NCBI GenBank assembly: GCA_003990745.1
Contig: RBNI01000147.1
Location: 1 to 40,208, forward strand
Source: Jimgerdemannia flammicorona
Lineage: Eukaryota > Mucoromycota > Endogonomycetes > Endogonales > Endogonaceae
Direction: 5' to 3'
DNA: 40,208 nt
The notes beneath the pieces were generated by a model. That model was not told the origin of the DNA and did not search any database. It worked only from the letters and a program-made list of their open reading frames with translations. Positions 10,123-19,678 of this stretch are shown here, piece by piece (position 1 is the stretch's first letter; each line of letters begins with the position of its first letter). The position numbers and the translations under genes were made by a program.

Positions 10123-11590
10123 GTCTCCTTGGAGGGCGAAGGTGGACGGGAGGGGATGGCGAGAGTGCCGGTTCTGGAATTCGAAGTCGTAGGGTTTAAA
10201 TTCGCGCTCAGAATTTTAGGGTGGATTCTCCTTTATGTAATTATGAAAACGTCATACATGCACGATGACAGTCCCAAATGAACTGTGTCGAACTGTAGCA
10301 TGGCATGTCAGGGCCTTTGTATCAGCTGGAGCAATCTGAATTGAAAAATAAATAAATCCGACAAGCGGCTTTCAGATGTCAAACCTAATTTGTCATTTAA
10401 TCGTACAGCACGTGGCTCAAAAAGAAGTATATCATTACGTGCTTTATGAATACCTTGCACATTTGCCGTTTGCGCGCTTTGGTTAGAACCTACATTCATT
10501 CAAAAACCGTACCGTTTTGTCAAAGATGACGTGCTGTCAATCGATCTCACGAGAAGATTCTCGCGTGAGCCATTTGGATCCTTTTTTCATGCAATGTCAT
10601 AAACTCTACCACGTGCACGGAATTCATGGGTTTTTCTCTAGTTCACCGCCAACTTCACACATACCCATATTCGTTTCAACTAACTATTATAGCATTCTGC
10701 TGCAGGGACTATAAACTGCATCAGCGTCAATGTAGAATTATCGTACTGTCCACAGAAATCCTATTTTCCCAAGCCACGGCAGACACTATAGTTCATAGAG
10801 TGCTCGGAATAAAGGATCGCAGTGGTTGTTTGCACAAATTGGTCAATACATGAGATACCGTTCGGAGGTTAACCGTATGATCAAAGCATATATCGAAGGA
10901 CGCACCAGCGAGCAACGTCGCAAATAGAATAGTGGCTGATATGGCGCTACGTCGTTGCATTCCAACACTTGTAAAAACAAATCAATCGCCAAACTGACAA
11001 AAACCTCCACTTTTTCCGCACACTACACCAAAAACAACGACATCAATCAGCGACTTCGATTAATTCCGTTTGTTTTAGCGGGGTATTCGCTATATGATGG
11101 ATGGAATCGATTGATGGATCGACGGGGTTGAAATGCTGAACAGTGTCGATAATTTGCTTGTGAGATCTTTCATGGGGGCGGGTGGAGTTCAGGGTATAGC
11201 TTGAGATGATGGGGGTTCTGACGCGGTCTTTTGTTTCTGATTCATTCTGCCTGCATTTTTGAGAGAGATAAGGAGGTCACGTTCAATCATGACAAGTATG
11301 CATTGCTTGCTCCTTTCCGTGCTGCATATGCTGGTTCATGAACTTCTAAACCTTCAAACACGAAGTGACTTAACCCCTCCCACTTTTTCCTCCTTGAAAC
11401 GTCAATATTCGCGTTTCAGACGACTGTAGAGCAAGGGTGGTATGATTGACCGAGATTTTGCAACTGCGCTGGAAAATAAGCTAATCCTTTATTCGATGCT
11501 AAAAACGAGGGTAATATATACATAATGCGAGAGAAATAATCCCGAGGGCCAGCCACTAAAACAAGCTACCGTTGAACAATAGTTGAAACA
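10123..11590. other. Intergenic, no supported gene
   Basis: About 1.5 kb with normal CpG content. The open frames are short and without recognisable features. A 45-codon frame at 11289 starts with a hydrophobic segment (MTSMHCLLLSVLHML), but nothing else supports it. The left end should contain the promoter of the minus-strand zinc-finger gene. Confidence 0.35.
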
Positions 11591-11599
11591 CCCCAAATT

Positions 11600-11790
11600 T
11601 TAGCTCAGCAATCTCACTACGTCAGCATGTCCCTTTTTCAATCCCACCGCGTAATACTCAGATGCCTCCCTCCATTGAACGGTCTTACTTGCCTCGTCAT
11701 GCAGGTCACACATTGCGTTAGGATAACCACACATTCGGGCATGCAGGTGAGCTGACACGCCTGGTAGGTTGATGTCGCCTGTACGACGAT
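11600..11790 (-). CDS. Possible terminal exon, Sel1/TPR-like
   Basis: A minus-strand frame ending in TAA at 11600-11602 encodes a segment with 'HDEASKTVQWREASEYY' and AVGLKKGHADVVRLLS, which resembles the end of a Sel1/TPR-like helical repeat (aromatic pair, then G-H-A-D and a Leu pair). A good acceptor, CTACCAG, precedes it on the minus strand near 11762, so it could be the last exon of a spliced gene. I could not find a matching upstream exon with the right phase; it may also be a remnant. Confidence 0.25.
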
Positions 11791-11851
11791 ATGAGACGAC
11801 GACGTATGAGACGGTATGGTAGGTACCAACCACCAAAGAAGAGAATCAAAC

Positions 11852-12080
11852 ATGGCCATGAAAGTATGTGTGGATCGAACAAGAGTTTACCGGAAGCGCC
11901 TGGTTATCCGCCAGTCTGTTGTCCTCTCTCGCATATCGGATCGGAGTTGGAAATCGACGTTTAATATATTGATCCGTTCCCTCATCACCTCTAAGCTAAA
12001 GCCGAAGCTTCCAGGAGGATCGCAACGTAGCCGACCTCAAGAAGCTCGTCGAAGAGGCGAAGAGACGAAAGCGCTGATAT
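11852..12080 (+). CDS. Possible tiny spliced gene or exon pair
   Basis: ATGGCCATGAAA at 11852 is followed directly by a donor-like GTATGT, and an acceptor TTCCAG precedes GAGGATCGC near 12018. Joined in phase they give a short basic peptide ending in LKKLVEEAKRRKR and TGA. The exon after the acceptor reads like an amphipathic basic helix. The product would be only 24 residues, so this may be part of a larger gene I cannot resolve. The minus strand of the same stretch also has open frames, so the strand is not certain. Confidence 0.2.
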
Positions 12081-12134
12081 CTTGTTCTCATTACTTTTTT
12101 TGCCTCCTGTCGAATTGCCTCAACGAGCCTGTGA

Positions 12135-12365
12135 CCAGAATCCGCCTTCGTTAATCACACCTCGGTTGTCTCTCCCGAGCGCGACGTCCATGCACAGGCC
12201 TTCAATCAAGCGTTCCCCGATGTGGTGCCGAGGCCGAGCAGCGTATGCAGAGGTCAGGGTCGCTATTGTCCGGCTTCCAAGGTGCGGGACGCTGCTGAGA
12301 GGGTTGTAGAAAGGTGCGGGTGGAGGTTGCTGGGGAGTATCGGTGGGCAGATGGGGCACAAGTAA
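12135..12365 (+). CDS. Unassigned open frame, possible exon
   Basis: An open frame of 76 codons ending in TAA at 12363-12365, without an ATG at its start and preceded by TGA at 12132. Readable pieces are SVVSPERDVHAQAFNQAF, PDVVPRPSS and RDAAERVVERCGWRLL. Composition is like that of the genes nearby. A CAG acceptor at 12136-12138 after a pyrimidine-rich tract would allow it to be an internal or last exon. The opposite strand (12120-12359) is also open, so I cannot decide the strand from sequence alone. Confidence 0.22.
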   Translation, partial: PESAFVNHTSVVSPERDVHAQAFNQAFPDVVPRPSSVCRGQGRYCPASKVRDAAERVVERCGWRLLGSIGGQMGHK

Positions 12366-12378
12366 ATGGGTGGCGCGG

Positions 12379-12389
12379 GTTTGTATATA
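12379..12389 (+). promoter_or_regulatory. TATA-box-like site
   Basis: The sequence TGTATATAAAG matches a TATA box on the + strand. The nearest good downstream start codon is the B12D gene at 12948, which is far for a core promoter, so it may drive an unrecognised transcript or be fortuitous. Confidence 0.25.
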
Positions 12390-12800
12390 AAGACCAAGCT
12401 TGTGTGATTGAGGCGTAGGTTTAGCATTAGCGAGAGAATTTCGCCAATAAATCCGTTTTCAGGGACACTGTCAGATTAGGAAACACGACCCCTTTCCCTC
12501 TTTGTCCCAACGGCCAGGCATGTGCTTCTATGGAATTCGTCTACCTCTTTTCTGTTTTGGTTACATTATATCCTCTTTTAGCCGACTACGACTCACTCTA
12601 CGTAACGCATCCTAGAGTCGATTTCACATGACGTCATATGGATCTCAAGGCGGAATGGACTAGGGCGTTCTTCTCTCAGAGTCGTGTTCACGGTCACGTG
12701 TATATACACTAAGCGCCACACGCCAATCAGTAACTAATTATGTCCGTCGACGAACTCTAGACCTCCGCACTAGCACCGTGGGTAGAAAAATCCATCCTCC

Positions 12801-12808
12801 ATAAATAC
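12801..12808 (+). promoter_or_regulatory. TATA-like element of the B12D gene
   Basis: ATAAATAC lies about 140 bp upstream of the start codon at 12948, followed by a pyrimidine-rich stretch (CTCTTTTCTGTC). This arrangement is common in fungal housekeeping promoters. The assignment is by position and motif only. Confidence 0.4.
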
Positions 12809-12947
12809 TCTTTTCTGTCATCGTCCAAATTTAAACAATACATTCTCAAACCCTACATCGTCCCAAAACCCAACAAGGTACATATATCTCTTCCTTGCGT
12901 AGCCCGATATACCTCCTCACCTAACCCACCACCATCCAGAAGCGAAC

Positions 12948-13273
12948 ATGCCCCCAAAACTCTCGGCCGCCAACAACCACCCCATCGGCTCCAAACCCAC
13001 CGCCACGCTGGGCCGTCTGCGGGCTATCCGCAAGGTCCCAGTCGAAGTGATGCCGCTCATGCTCGTCGTCGCCGTCGGTTTGTCAGGTGTGTAATGCGGT
13101 GCAGTGGTTTTATAGAAACAGATCTCACCATTTTTATTTTATTTTTTACGATACTAATTTCTTGCGATTATTTGTTTCTACCAGGCGGCCTGTATGCCTT
13201 GGGGCACAAGTGGCACACCGACCCGTCGCTCAGGCATCGGGAGTCGTGGTTTCAACAGCGAAGAGGAGATTGA
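12948..13273 (+). CDS. B12D-family (MLRQ/NDUFA4-like) mitochondrial subunit, two exons
   Basis: Exon 1 is 12948-13086 and exon 2 is 13185-13273; the 98-bp intron has GTGTGT at its start, a TACTAAT branch site (about 13151-13157) and ends ACCAG. The product is 75 residues. Its core VPVEVMPLMLVVAVGLS is the conserved P-E-x-x-P-L followed by a single membrane segment, then GGLYALGHKWHTDPSLR with the D-P-x-x-R of the B12D family. Family members are small inner-membrane proteins described as the NADH-ubiquinone reductase MLRQ subunit, and in animals as the cytochrome oxidase-associated NDUFA4. AATAAA at 13433-13438 is a likely poly(A) signal. The splice keeps frame and gives family-like sequence across the junction, which supports the model. 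Confidence 0.75.
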
Positions 13274-13432
13274 GCGGGGAGTCCAGAATTACGATGATTT
13301 CATGATTCTTTTTTGAAAGCATGTTGCTTTACTCTGGTCGTTGAAATAATTGACCGGATTTGTGTACATATGTTTCCGACGTTGCAATTAGTTAGTATGA
13401 TTCGCAATCCGAAATTTATATACTGTCTACGG

Positions 13433-13438
13433 AATAAA
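13433..13438 (+). terminator. Polyadenylation signal of the B12D gene
   Basis: AATAAA about 160 bp after the stop codon, the usual distance for a fungal 3' untranslated region. Confidence 0.45.
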
Positions 13439-13784
13439 GCTGTGTCCTTCTGATATTAAATGGGGGTGGGGTTACTAGGTTTTTATGACCGTACAGAAGC
13501 ATCGACGGCATGTAATGTTTGGGTGCTGGCATAATTTTGGCCGGAGATACGAGATATATATATCAGAATAGATAAATGATACCAATCTGCATACCCAAAT
13601 TAGTTGACTATCCCTCTCATGTATTGGTTTGCGGCAAGTGCTATAAAGATTGCCGGGATCTCCAAACGGACAAGGGACAGATGCATCAATGCTTGCATGT
13701 CGCCACAGAGCATTTTTTGGTCACTTTTAGAACCTGCGATTCGGGGAATTGTTCCCGAGCCGTTGTCGTCGAGATTGATGCTAG

Positions 13785-14961
13785 TCAGGCTGAGCTCTTG
13801 GGAGACGATGGCAGCAACCTGGGCGGTGGACGGGTCAAGGCCGAATGCAAGATTGTAAGGAGGAGGTGTTGTGTCCTGTGAAAGAGTCTTCGCCAAAGAA
13901 GATTTAACCATGACGACTTGGCCCACATTTTTGTGAGCGGAAGCGAGACGTTGAGGGTTACTATCAGTAGTCGGATCTTGTGTGGGGTGATGAAACGTTT
14001 CTTGAGCGACCGATAATCTAAGCGACGAGTTTTGGGAGTGGGGAGTCGTTCATTCCCCTCCTCTCCGATGCTATTCTGTGACAGATTTAATCTATTGAGA
14101 ATTTCGTTGGTTTCAAGTACTTTTGCGCCCTCATCCCCGATATCGTTCAATGACATATCCAACCAGATGAGGGTTCTGTTGGCTTCGAGGGCCTTTGCGA
14201 TGGCTTTTGCACCCGCCTCCCCGATGTTGTTTGATGACAGATCCAATAAAATGAGAGGGCTGTTGATTTTGAGAGCCTTTGCAACGGCTTTTGCTCCCTC
14301 CTCTCTGATATTATTTGAGCTTAGATATAATGTAGTGTGAGTTTTGTACTCCCTGATGTCATCCAACAACTTATCCAATGAGGTGAGAATCTTTTTGGTT
14401 TTGAGAAACTTCGCAACGTCCTTTGCGTCCTCCTCCTCGATGTTATCTGACCGTATATCTAATGAGGTGAGAACTTTGTTTTCTTTAAGGGCATTCTTGA
14501 CAGCGTTAGAGCACTCCTCCCCGATGTTATTCGACGACAAATACAATGTAGTGATGGTGATGTTGGTTTCGAGAGCCTTTGCGATGGCCATTGCGCCTTC
14601 CTCCCCGATGTTATTTGACAGCAGATCTAATGAGGTGAGAGTTTTGTTGGCTTTGAGAGCGTTTGCAACAGCCCTTTGCGCCCTCGTCCCCAATATATTG
14701 GAACCAAAGATCCAATGAGCTTAGAGGAAGATGGATGGCGTGAATCCACGCCGGAGAAACGGAATCACACCCTCGAAGATCAACCTGTTTTAAAGATGGT
14801 TGAATCAAGAGCAAGGCTATATCAAGAGCACTGTCGTTGGTCAGGATCACCTCTATCAACCTCGCGGTGTCCAGTTGAAGATGCCTAAGGATAGGACAGT
14901 CGGGCAGATCCAGCCGTTCAAGTAAGGGGCATGAAGCTGAATCTCCTGCAGATTGGCGCAT
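13785..14961 (-). pseudogene. Leucine-rich repeat domain, ribonuclease-inhibitor type
   Basis: Nine repeats of about 28 residues with the pattern LxxLxLxxNxIGxEGAxAxAxAL, the RI-like class; two are shortened (LTSLDKLLDDIREYKTH and LIWLDMSLNDIGDEG). A cap-like segment precedes them (14961-14700: CPLLERLDLPDCPILRHLQL). The frame changes inside the first repeat: the run of C at 14672-14674 (+ strand) has one base more than the same position of the other repeats, and dropping it would connect SSLDLWFQYIGDEGAK to the next repeat. After the last repeat the frame becomes basic and unlike LRR, and an alternative frame (13600-13980) looks more protein-like. RI-type LRRs form horseshoe protein-binding surfaces. 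Confidence 0.65.
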
Positions 14962-16583
14962 TATTTCATTACCAGACGTTTGAGAGATGGAAATTCCGTT
15001 GGAGAAGATATACCACAGGCTTTATGAAGTGCTTTAAATCCAGAATTGTTGAAGGCTTGGGCGCCATGTAGATCGACACTGGTCAAGTGGTGTCTGCGGC
15101 CTTGGAATGCTAAGGTGTTGAAATGTTCTCTGGTAAGATAGCGGCTGTTGATAAATTCCAAACTTGTGTGAGGGAGCTCGTCAGAGAAGAGGTCTTTAAG
15201 GAGCTTTTTTTCGACCTCTGGAGTTTGGATAGACATATCCCACCTCTTGTTTAGCACCCACTCTCCATGTAAACGCCTCACCAGAGCCTCGTTTTCGGCT
15301 TGAATATTTCGGCCCAAGACCTGAAATCTCTCTAAAGTATGCTGAGGACTAGTGAGAAGTGCTTTGTGCCTATTGTGGTCTGCAATGAACGGATAGATGT
15401 CAACCTTCAGAATCCTCAGCATCTCTTTGGTATTGATTGAAGAAATAGGGACACTTGTATTGCGGCGTCGATAGAGATCGTTAGTCACCGTGCAAAATCT
15501 GTCCTTTAATGTTAGCCTTTGATTGAGAACTTGGCCGTAGCTCTTGGCAACATAGGGCTCGAGCTTTCTCAGGAGTTCAATATGGGTGAGTTGTGGGTTT
15601 TGCAAAACCTCCTTTTGCAAACGATGAGCCTTGCAATAAAGATTTTCCATAGAGAGTAAAGGCAGTGGAAGGTGTAAGACTGTGCCTTTGTTGAACAGTT
15701 GTTGTAGTCGATCCTCGGTGAAAAGGCTTTGATAAGCCACGTCAACAGTTTCCAGCTCTTTCATCCAAGTGGTTAAAAATTCGTCGATCTCTAATGTGCG
15801 AATCTGCTCCCTTACAACTGAAGGCAGCGGATCACACATCTGTGATAAACAGAAAGCCAAGGTTTTGGCTTGCAACTGGGGGACTACATTAAACAAAGTG
15901 CCAGCACCTTTGCCTTCATAAAGCACGCCGGGCAGAAAAGCATGGTCGTTGTCAATCGGAATGAGGCGTTCGTTATCAGCGCTGAGGATAAAGTTGTCTT
16001 CCTTGCTGCCTTCAGGGTTGAGCAGCATGGAGGTGACAATAAATCGGCTGGTGAACACTGGATCTAGGTGAGAAAAGATGTTGTCGTTGTCCCAGATTGT
16101 ATGAAAAACATTGCCTCTAACAGCTTGGCTTATGAGGACAGGATAGGAGCCGTTCATGGGGTCATGAAATACAAAGAGCTCGCAAAACGGTATTTCTTGA
16201 GGATCCCAGCCACGTAAGAAGTGGGCGACGGCATATTCGTAACCTGGAAGTTCCGGATAGGCTTTGAAGTAGAGCTTGGGAATATCTTGGGGATAAAAGG
16301 TAACGGTACTGCGTCCCTTGAGCGTTGTGTCGCCTTGAAATTGTCCACTAGGCGCCTGCTGAGGTCCGGGCTAAGGTGACGCTCGCCCAGAAATGCGCCT
16401 TTTACATTCAACGAAAGTATATACGCCCTCCGGAGCAGGGCCACGCGGTAAGGCTTGGGTGATAGTGAGGCGCCATGCGAGTTTAGGATTGTGCGGCAGG
16501 AAGAAGTCAAGCATCTGGGCCGACGACAGTGCGACGTCGGCGCCATATTGGAATGAATGGTTTCGCAGGTGTTGTTGGGCCTC
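14961..16583 (-). pseudogene. Kinase-like module B (actin-fragmin-kinase/PI-kinase-like)
   Basis: Open from 16370 to 14961 with an internal ATG at 16157; the same frame continues upstream past a TAG (16371) to a TAA (16584). Features in order: LYFKAYPELPGYEYAVAHFL, CELFVFHD, SYPVLISQAVRGNVFHTIWD, SRFIVTSMLLNPEGSKEDNF (catalytic loop with D and N), then RLIPIDNDHAFLPG (metal-binding I-D). About 270 residues of helical linker follow, ending SLKRLVMK and TAA. The combination of a '...PVL.SQ' strand, an N-P-x(5)-D-N loop and an I-D-N-D is typical of atypical kinases related to actin-fragmin kinase and PI3/4-kinases. The substrate is not known. Unlike module A, it has recognisable N-lobe-like strands. 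Confidence 0.6.
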
Positions 16584-16639
16584 TTACAGAGGTTTACGGC
16601 GAGCTCGGAACTGTTGATATGGAGGAAGCCCTCGTTTTA

Positions 16640-17440
16640 TATGAGGTGGAGGTCTTGAAACAGGCGGTCGAAGATAAAACCGTTTGCAGAAAATTGATGC
16701 CTGTAGCTCTCTAAGACTTGATCAGCCATGCTAATTTTGAGCTGGGGGAAAAATATCTCTTTGAAAAGGGCAGGGTCTTCGCTCTGTTCTTGAGAGGTGG
16801 CCAATTGCAGTCATTGCCTCACGGTTGTGCCATCGGGGAGATTCGAACTTTCGTTGAGTGAAATAACTGTCGCATCTCCATGATAGAGGTGATCGAGAGC
16901 CTCCGCAGGTGACCGCAATTTTTTTCGGAGTTCGGCGTAATAGTAACCAAGCAAGGGATCGATCGTATTTAAGATATTTTGGGAAGTTGTAACCGGGATT
17001 GCCAACGCTTGCTTGAGCTTCTCGAGCATCCGGCCCAGTGTTTGGGGCATTTTGAGGGGTAAATCCAGGTCTTTCCAGAACTCGTCTACTTTCTCTGTGG
17101 CCAAAGGCGGGTGACGATAGGTTAAGGTCGAAAGCAAATTCTTTTCGAGAATTGAATAATTTTGATTCTTGAGTATCAAGGTATTGACCCAGGCCAAGAG
17201 GACGGCTTCCCGCACTAGGTTTTCGAAGACGATGCGAGTTTTTTGGGGAATGGCGTAGTCCATCAGGGGTAAGAGGTAGAGGAGGGATTTGTTGTTGATG
17301 CAGCCGTGCTTAATACCAGGAGCGAACACTTCCTCATTATCAATGCTGACAAGACTGCATGTGGAGGCCTCGTAGAGGAAGTTGTCAGATTTGCCGTCGG
17401 ATGGTTGCGTGAGCAAAGCACCGATGACTATAGATCGGGA
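16640..17440 (-). pseudogene. Kinase-like module A (C-lobe only)
   Basis: The frame reads RSIVIGALLTQPSDGKSDNF, then SLVSIDNEEVFAPG, followed by a long helical region including PLLGYYYAELRKKLRSPAEA. It aligns by eye with module B (SRFIVTSMLLNPEGSKEDNF, then RLIPIDNDHAFLPG). The D-N and I-D-N pairs correspond to the catalytic-loop Asn and the metal-binding Asp of actin-fragmin-kinase and PI3/4-kinase-like folds. The ATP-binding N-lobe is missing. A TGA at 16811 is followed by at least 55 more open codons in the same frame (LFKEIFFPQLKISMADQVLE), so it looks like a break within the gene and not its end. Confidence 0.5.
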
Positions 17441-17784
17441 TTAAGAGCGATCAAGACGTCCTTTCCCTCGTCCTCCATTTGCAGGATCTCTTCCCAGGAA
17501 GCCGGCATGAGTGTTTCGGGTGACTTGGGACCGTCTTTGAAAAGTGAATTCCACAGACCCCGTAACCCATCGTCCGTTTGAACATGATGCCAAAGGGTTT
17601 CGAAGAGGGCGTAGTGGACCTGGCGTGGAACATCAGGGTCTGCTTGGGTGACATCGAGGATTTTGTGGGTCAAGGCGTTGGGGTTGGGCGCAGTGGACTC
17701 TGGGGATAAAACCCCAAATAAGCGAGCCTGATCTTCAGGTGTAAGGTGCTGTTGGGCACGGGACTCTCGCTCTTCATGATTCAT
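17428..17784 (-). pseudogene. N-terminal segment of the kinase-LRR locus
   Basis: A 118-codon frame from ATG (MNHEERESRAQQHLTPED) to TAG at 17428. It is hydrophilic, without signal peptide or membrane segment, with ALFETLWHHVQTDDGLRGLW and ASWEEILQMEDEG. I do not recognise the domain. It ends where module A would have to begin in another frame, and lacks any kinase N-lobe, which suggests that a deletion or frameshift fused it to module A. Confidence 0.5.
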
Positions 17785-17948
17785 GGTGTGGTGCGGTCAA
17801 ACGTACAAGGACGATCATTGAAAACGAAATGTCCGTGGACTGCTTCGCCTAATAATGAACATCCGAAGGCCGAGTCCAAATTCGGAATGAAAATTGGCGA
17901 TGTACAACGTTTCGTGCATATGTTTATAGAATGTTGTCATCACATGAA

Positions 17949-18360
17949 TCATGCAAATCGAAAAAATGGCTGAAGAGTATATACATAAATGACGTCTATG
18001 TCTGTGGCTCTCCCAAGAGGGACTCACCCAGATAGGTTACGATAATGGCATTGACTGTATTGGGAAAATATTATTTTTACTCACCTCTGCAACTATCCAC
18101 GTCTTCAATTTGTTGGCGGTAACAAGCACCCTACAAACTCGGTATATACGGTACGGAAAGTGTCGAGGCAGGCACGGAGCTCTTGGCCGCAACTTGTTCG
18201 AAGCCAACATTTTCTGCTTGGCGATCTGTGCCAGATTTCGCTGTGTCACCTGAAAATCCTTGGAATAGGTCTTTTGACAACACGACCGTCAAGCAGGATC
18301 ATTGAGCAGGTCTACCTCTGTTCCGAGAAGGCGAACATACAGGGGTATTACTCGTGCCAT
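17949..18360 (-). CDS. Candidate small basic protein, three exons
   Basis: The start at 18360 has a strong context (CAAAAATGGC) after a pyrimidine-rich stretch. Exon 1 (18316-18360) encodes MARVIPLYVRLLGTE; the 66-bp intron starts GTAGAC, has a CTTGAC branch-like site and ends TTTTCAG. Exon 2 (18085-18249) is basic (RNLAQIAKQKMLASNKLRPR) and ends at a good GTGAGT donor. The acceptor CTCTTCAG leads to a seven-codon last exon ending in TGA (17949-17969). All joints are in phase 0. The 76-residue product is basic, perhaps nuclear, ribosomal or mitochondrial. I do not recognise it. Intron 1 has a weak donor, so the model is tentative. Confidence 0.35.
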
Positions 18361-18930
18361 TTTTTGACGAGGGGGAGAAGCGGAAGGTTTGGAAAGGTGT
18401 GAGTCTTAATTCCTGAACTCTGAACGTTGCATTCTCTCTGTTTCCCTGGCAAGCCTCGCCATTCAACTTTACGCTCAAGGTGATAGGAAAGGTTGCAAAT
18501 GGTAGTTTGGTGGAGTCGGTTTTTATTTACTATTATTATCATTATCTGGGGCGGAGTGTATCAAAGAGAAGAAGAAAGGAGTGAGTGGGTAGAAGTGGAT
18601 GGAGCCAGCCGGGAATCTTGCACACCTCGCAAAACCGCATTAATGCCGCCTTTGTCCTCCATCCATCGAACCGTAGGCATTCGAAAAATCTGACTGGCTC
18701 TATCCCGAACAACGCCGCTCTCTCCATCATCGCCAATCGATAACTAGTACTACAAGCCTGCATGCCTCGTCTATCAATGTCGTGTCCTACGCCTATTTAA
18801 ATATTTTGGTGAATACAGGTAGGAGGAGCAGGGCGGACATCGTGGCATCGGCAGGGGCGGGAGTTATGGCCGAGGATGGGGTTAGCATGGACGAGTTAGC
18901 GTGGGGTCCGAATCGGCCAAACTCAACACC
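18361..18930. other. Intergenic; no supported gene
   Basis: Short open frames on both strands without recognisable features. The left edge is the pyrimidine-rich (on the minus strand) promoter-like region of the candidate gene ending at 18360. Confidence 0.3.
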
Positions 18931-19149
18931 ATGACGAAAGCCTTCGCTCTTGTAGCAAACGCAATCGTCATCACGTACCTTACCATTATCACCAACAGCA
19001 TTCAGGGATGTAATAATCTTTTGAACAAGGTCAGATGTGCAGAGAGGGATATGTATCGGGCGGTCGCGGGGTGGGATAGTATGGTCATCGTAGAATGGAG
19101 CGTGGTAAAGGGGTCGAGGGCTGTGTTAGCGCCGTTGAGAGTTTTGTGA
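18931..19149 (+). CDS. Possible small protein with N-terminal hydrophobic segment
   Basis: A 72-codon frame from ATG in a good context (CAACACCATGAC). Residues 5-20 (FALVANAIVITYLTII) are hydrophobic, like a signal anchor; the rest is soluble and contains two Cys. AATAAA at 19215-19220 follows the stop by about 65 bp. No family recognised. It could be a small secreted or membrane protein, or a chance frame. Confidence 0.3.
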   Translation: MTKAFALVANAIVITYLTIITNSIQGCNNLLNKVRCAERDMYRAVAGWDSMVIVEWSVVKGSRAVLAPLRVL

Positions 19150-19440
19150 AGGTGATGTGGTTAAAGAAACGTAGAAGGCAGGGATATTATATCACCGTAT
19201 ATTGTGTCTTTTTAAATAAACATGATGTGTTCTTTGCTTTCCATCATTGGCTGCATCCCACCCGAACCTGAATCTGAACCTGCATTTATATCTGTACCCA
19301 TATGGGTGGTAAGTCAACGTCATCATCCCTCCCTCCAGACTACCCAAATCGTTCGCTCATATTTCTACCCTTTCACCTTCTACGTTCCCACAAAGGGTGG
19401 CCCCCGCCCGGCTTTGCCAAAACGATGGCTGGTCGCCTGA

Positions 19441-19644
19441 TCGCGCAGAAGACGCGCTTCCATTTTGTGCGACAGCAGGCGTGAAACGAGCGTTTTCAAC
19501 ATTTTCGACGTGGCTCTCACCACCATTTGTGATCTAAAACGACTCGTATACACCGAAGATATTAGTGGCGCGTTCGTGAATGAGGAAAAATCAGTGCTAC
19601 TACATAAGAGAATTCTTGAATATTACGGTGAAACGATCATGTAA
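19441..19644 (+). CDS. Possible last exon of an unrecognised gene
   Basis: An open frame of 67 codons without an ATG, ending in TAA at 19642-19644. It reads SVFNIFDVALTTICDLKRLV, YTEDISGAF and HKRILEYYGETIM, a balanced, protein-like composition. A start codon in good context at 19425 (AAAACGATGGCTGG) lies just upstream in another frame, so either an intron or a frameshift would be needed to join them. Family not recognised. Confidence 0.28.
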   Translation, partial: SRRRRASILCDSRRETSVFNIFDVALTTICDLKRLVYTEDISGAFVNEEKSVLLHKRILEYYGETIM

Positions 19645-19678
19645 TAGACGAGAATAGATATGGCCCAAAGGGCGTAAT

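Larger units (their letters stand above)
13600..17784 (-). pseudogene. Broken locus: kinase-like modules plus leucine-rich repeats
   Basis: On the minus strand one long coding-like stretch runs from an ATG at 17784 to about 13600 but is disrupted repeatedly: a frameshift near 17430, TGA at 16811-16813, TAA at 16637-16639, a frameshift near 16550, TAG at 16371-16373, a frameshift near 14960, a one-base insertion at 14672-14674 and another frameshift near 14000. Order: a 118-residue N-terminal part, a kinase-like C-lobe (module A), a fuller kinase-like domain (module B), a helical linker, nine leucine-rich repeats and a C-terminal tail. CpG content is normal, so the decay differs from that of the transposons. 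It may be a true pseudogene, or a gene damaged by assembly errors; one or two breaks, for example GTATAT..TTAG around 16371, could be unrecognised introns. Confidence 0.65.

Noticed and set aside
14032..14718. Two + strand open frames (102 and 124 codons) with repeating 'FDDRSNKMR'-like units
   Set aside because: They are the antisense of the leucine-rich repeats; the regular repeat comes from the minus-strand coding.
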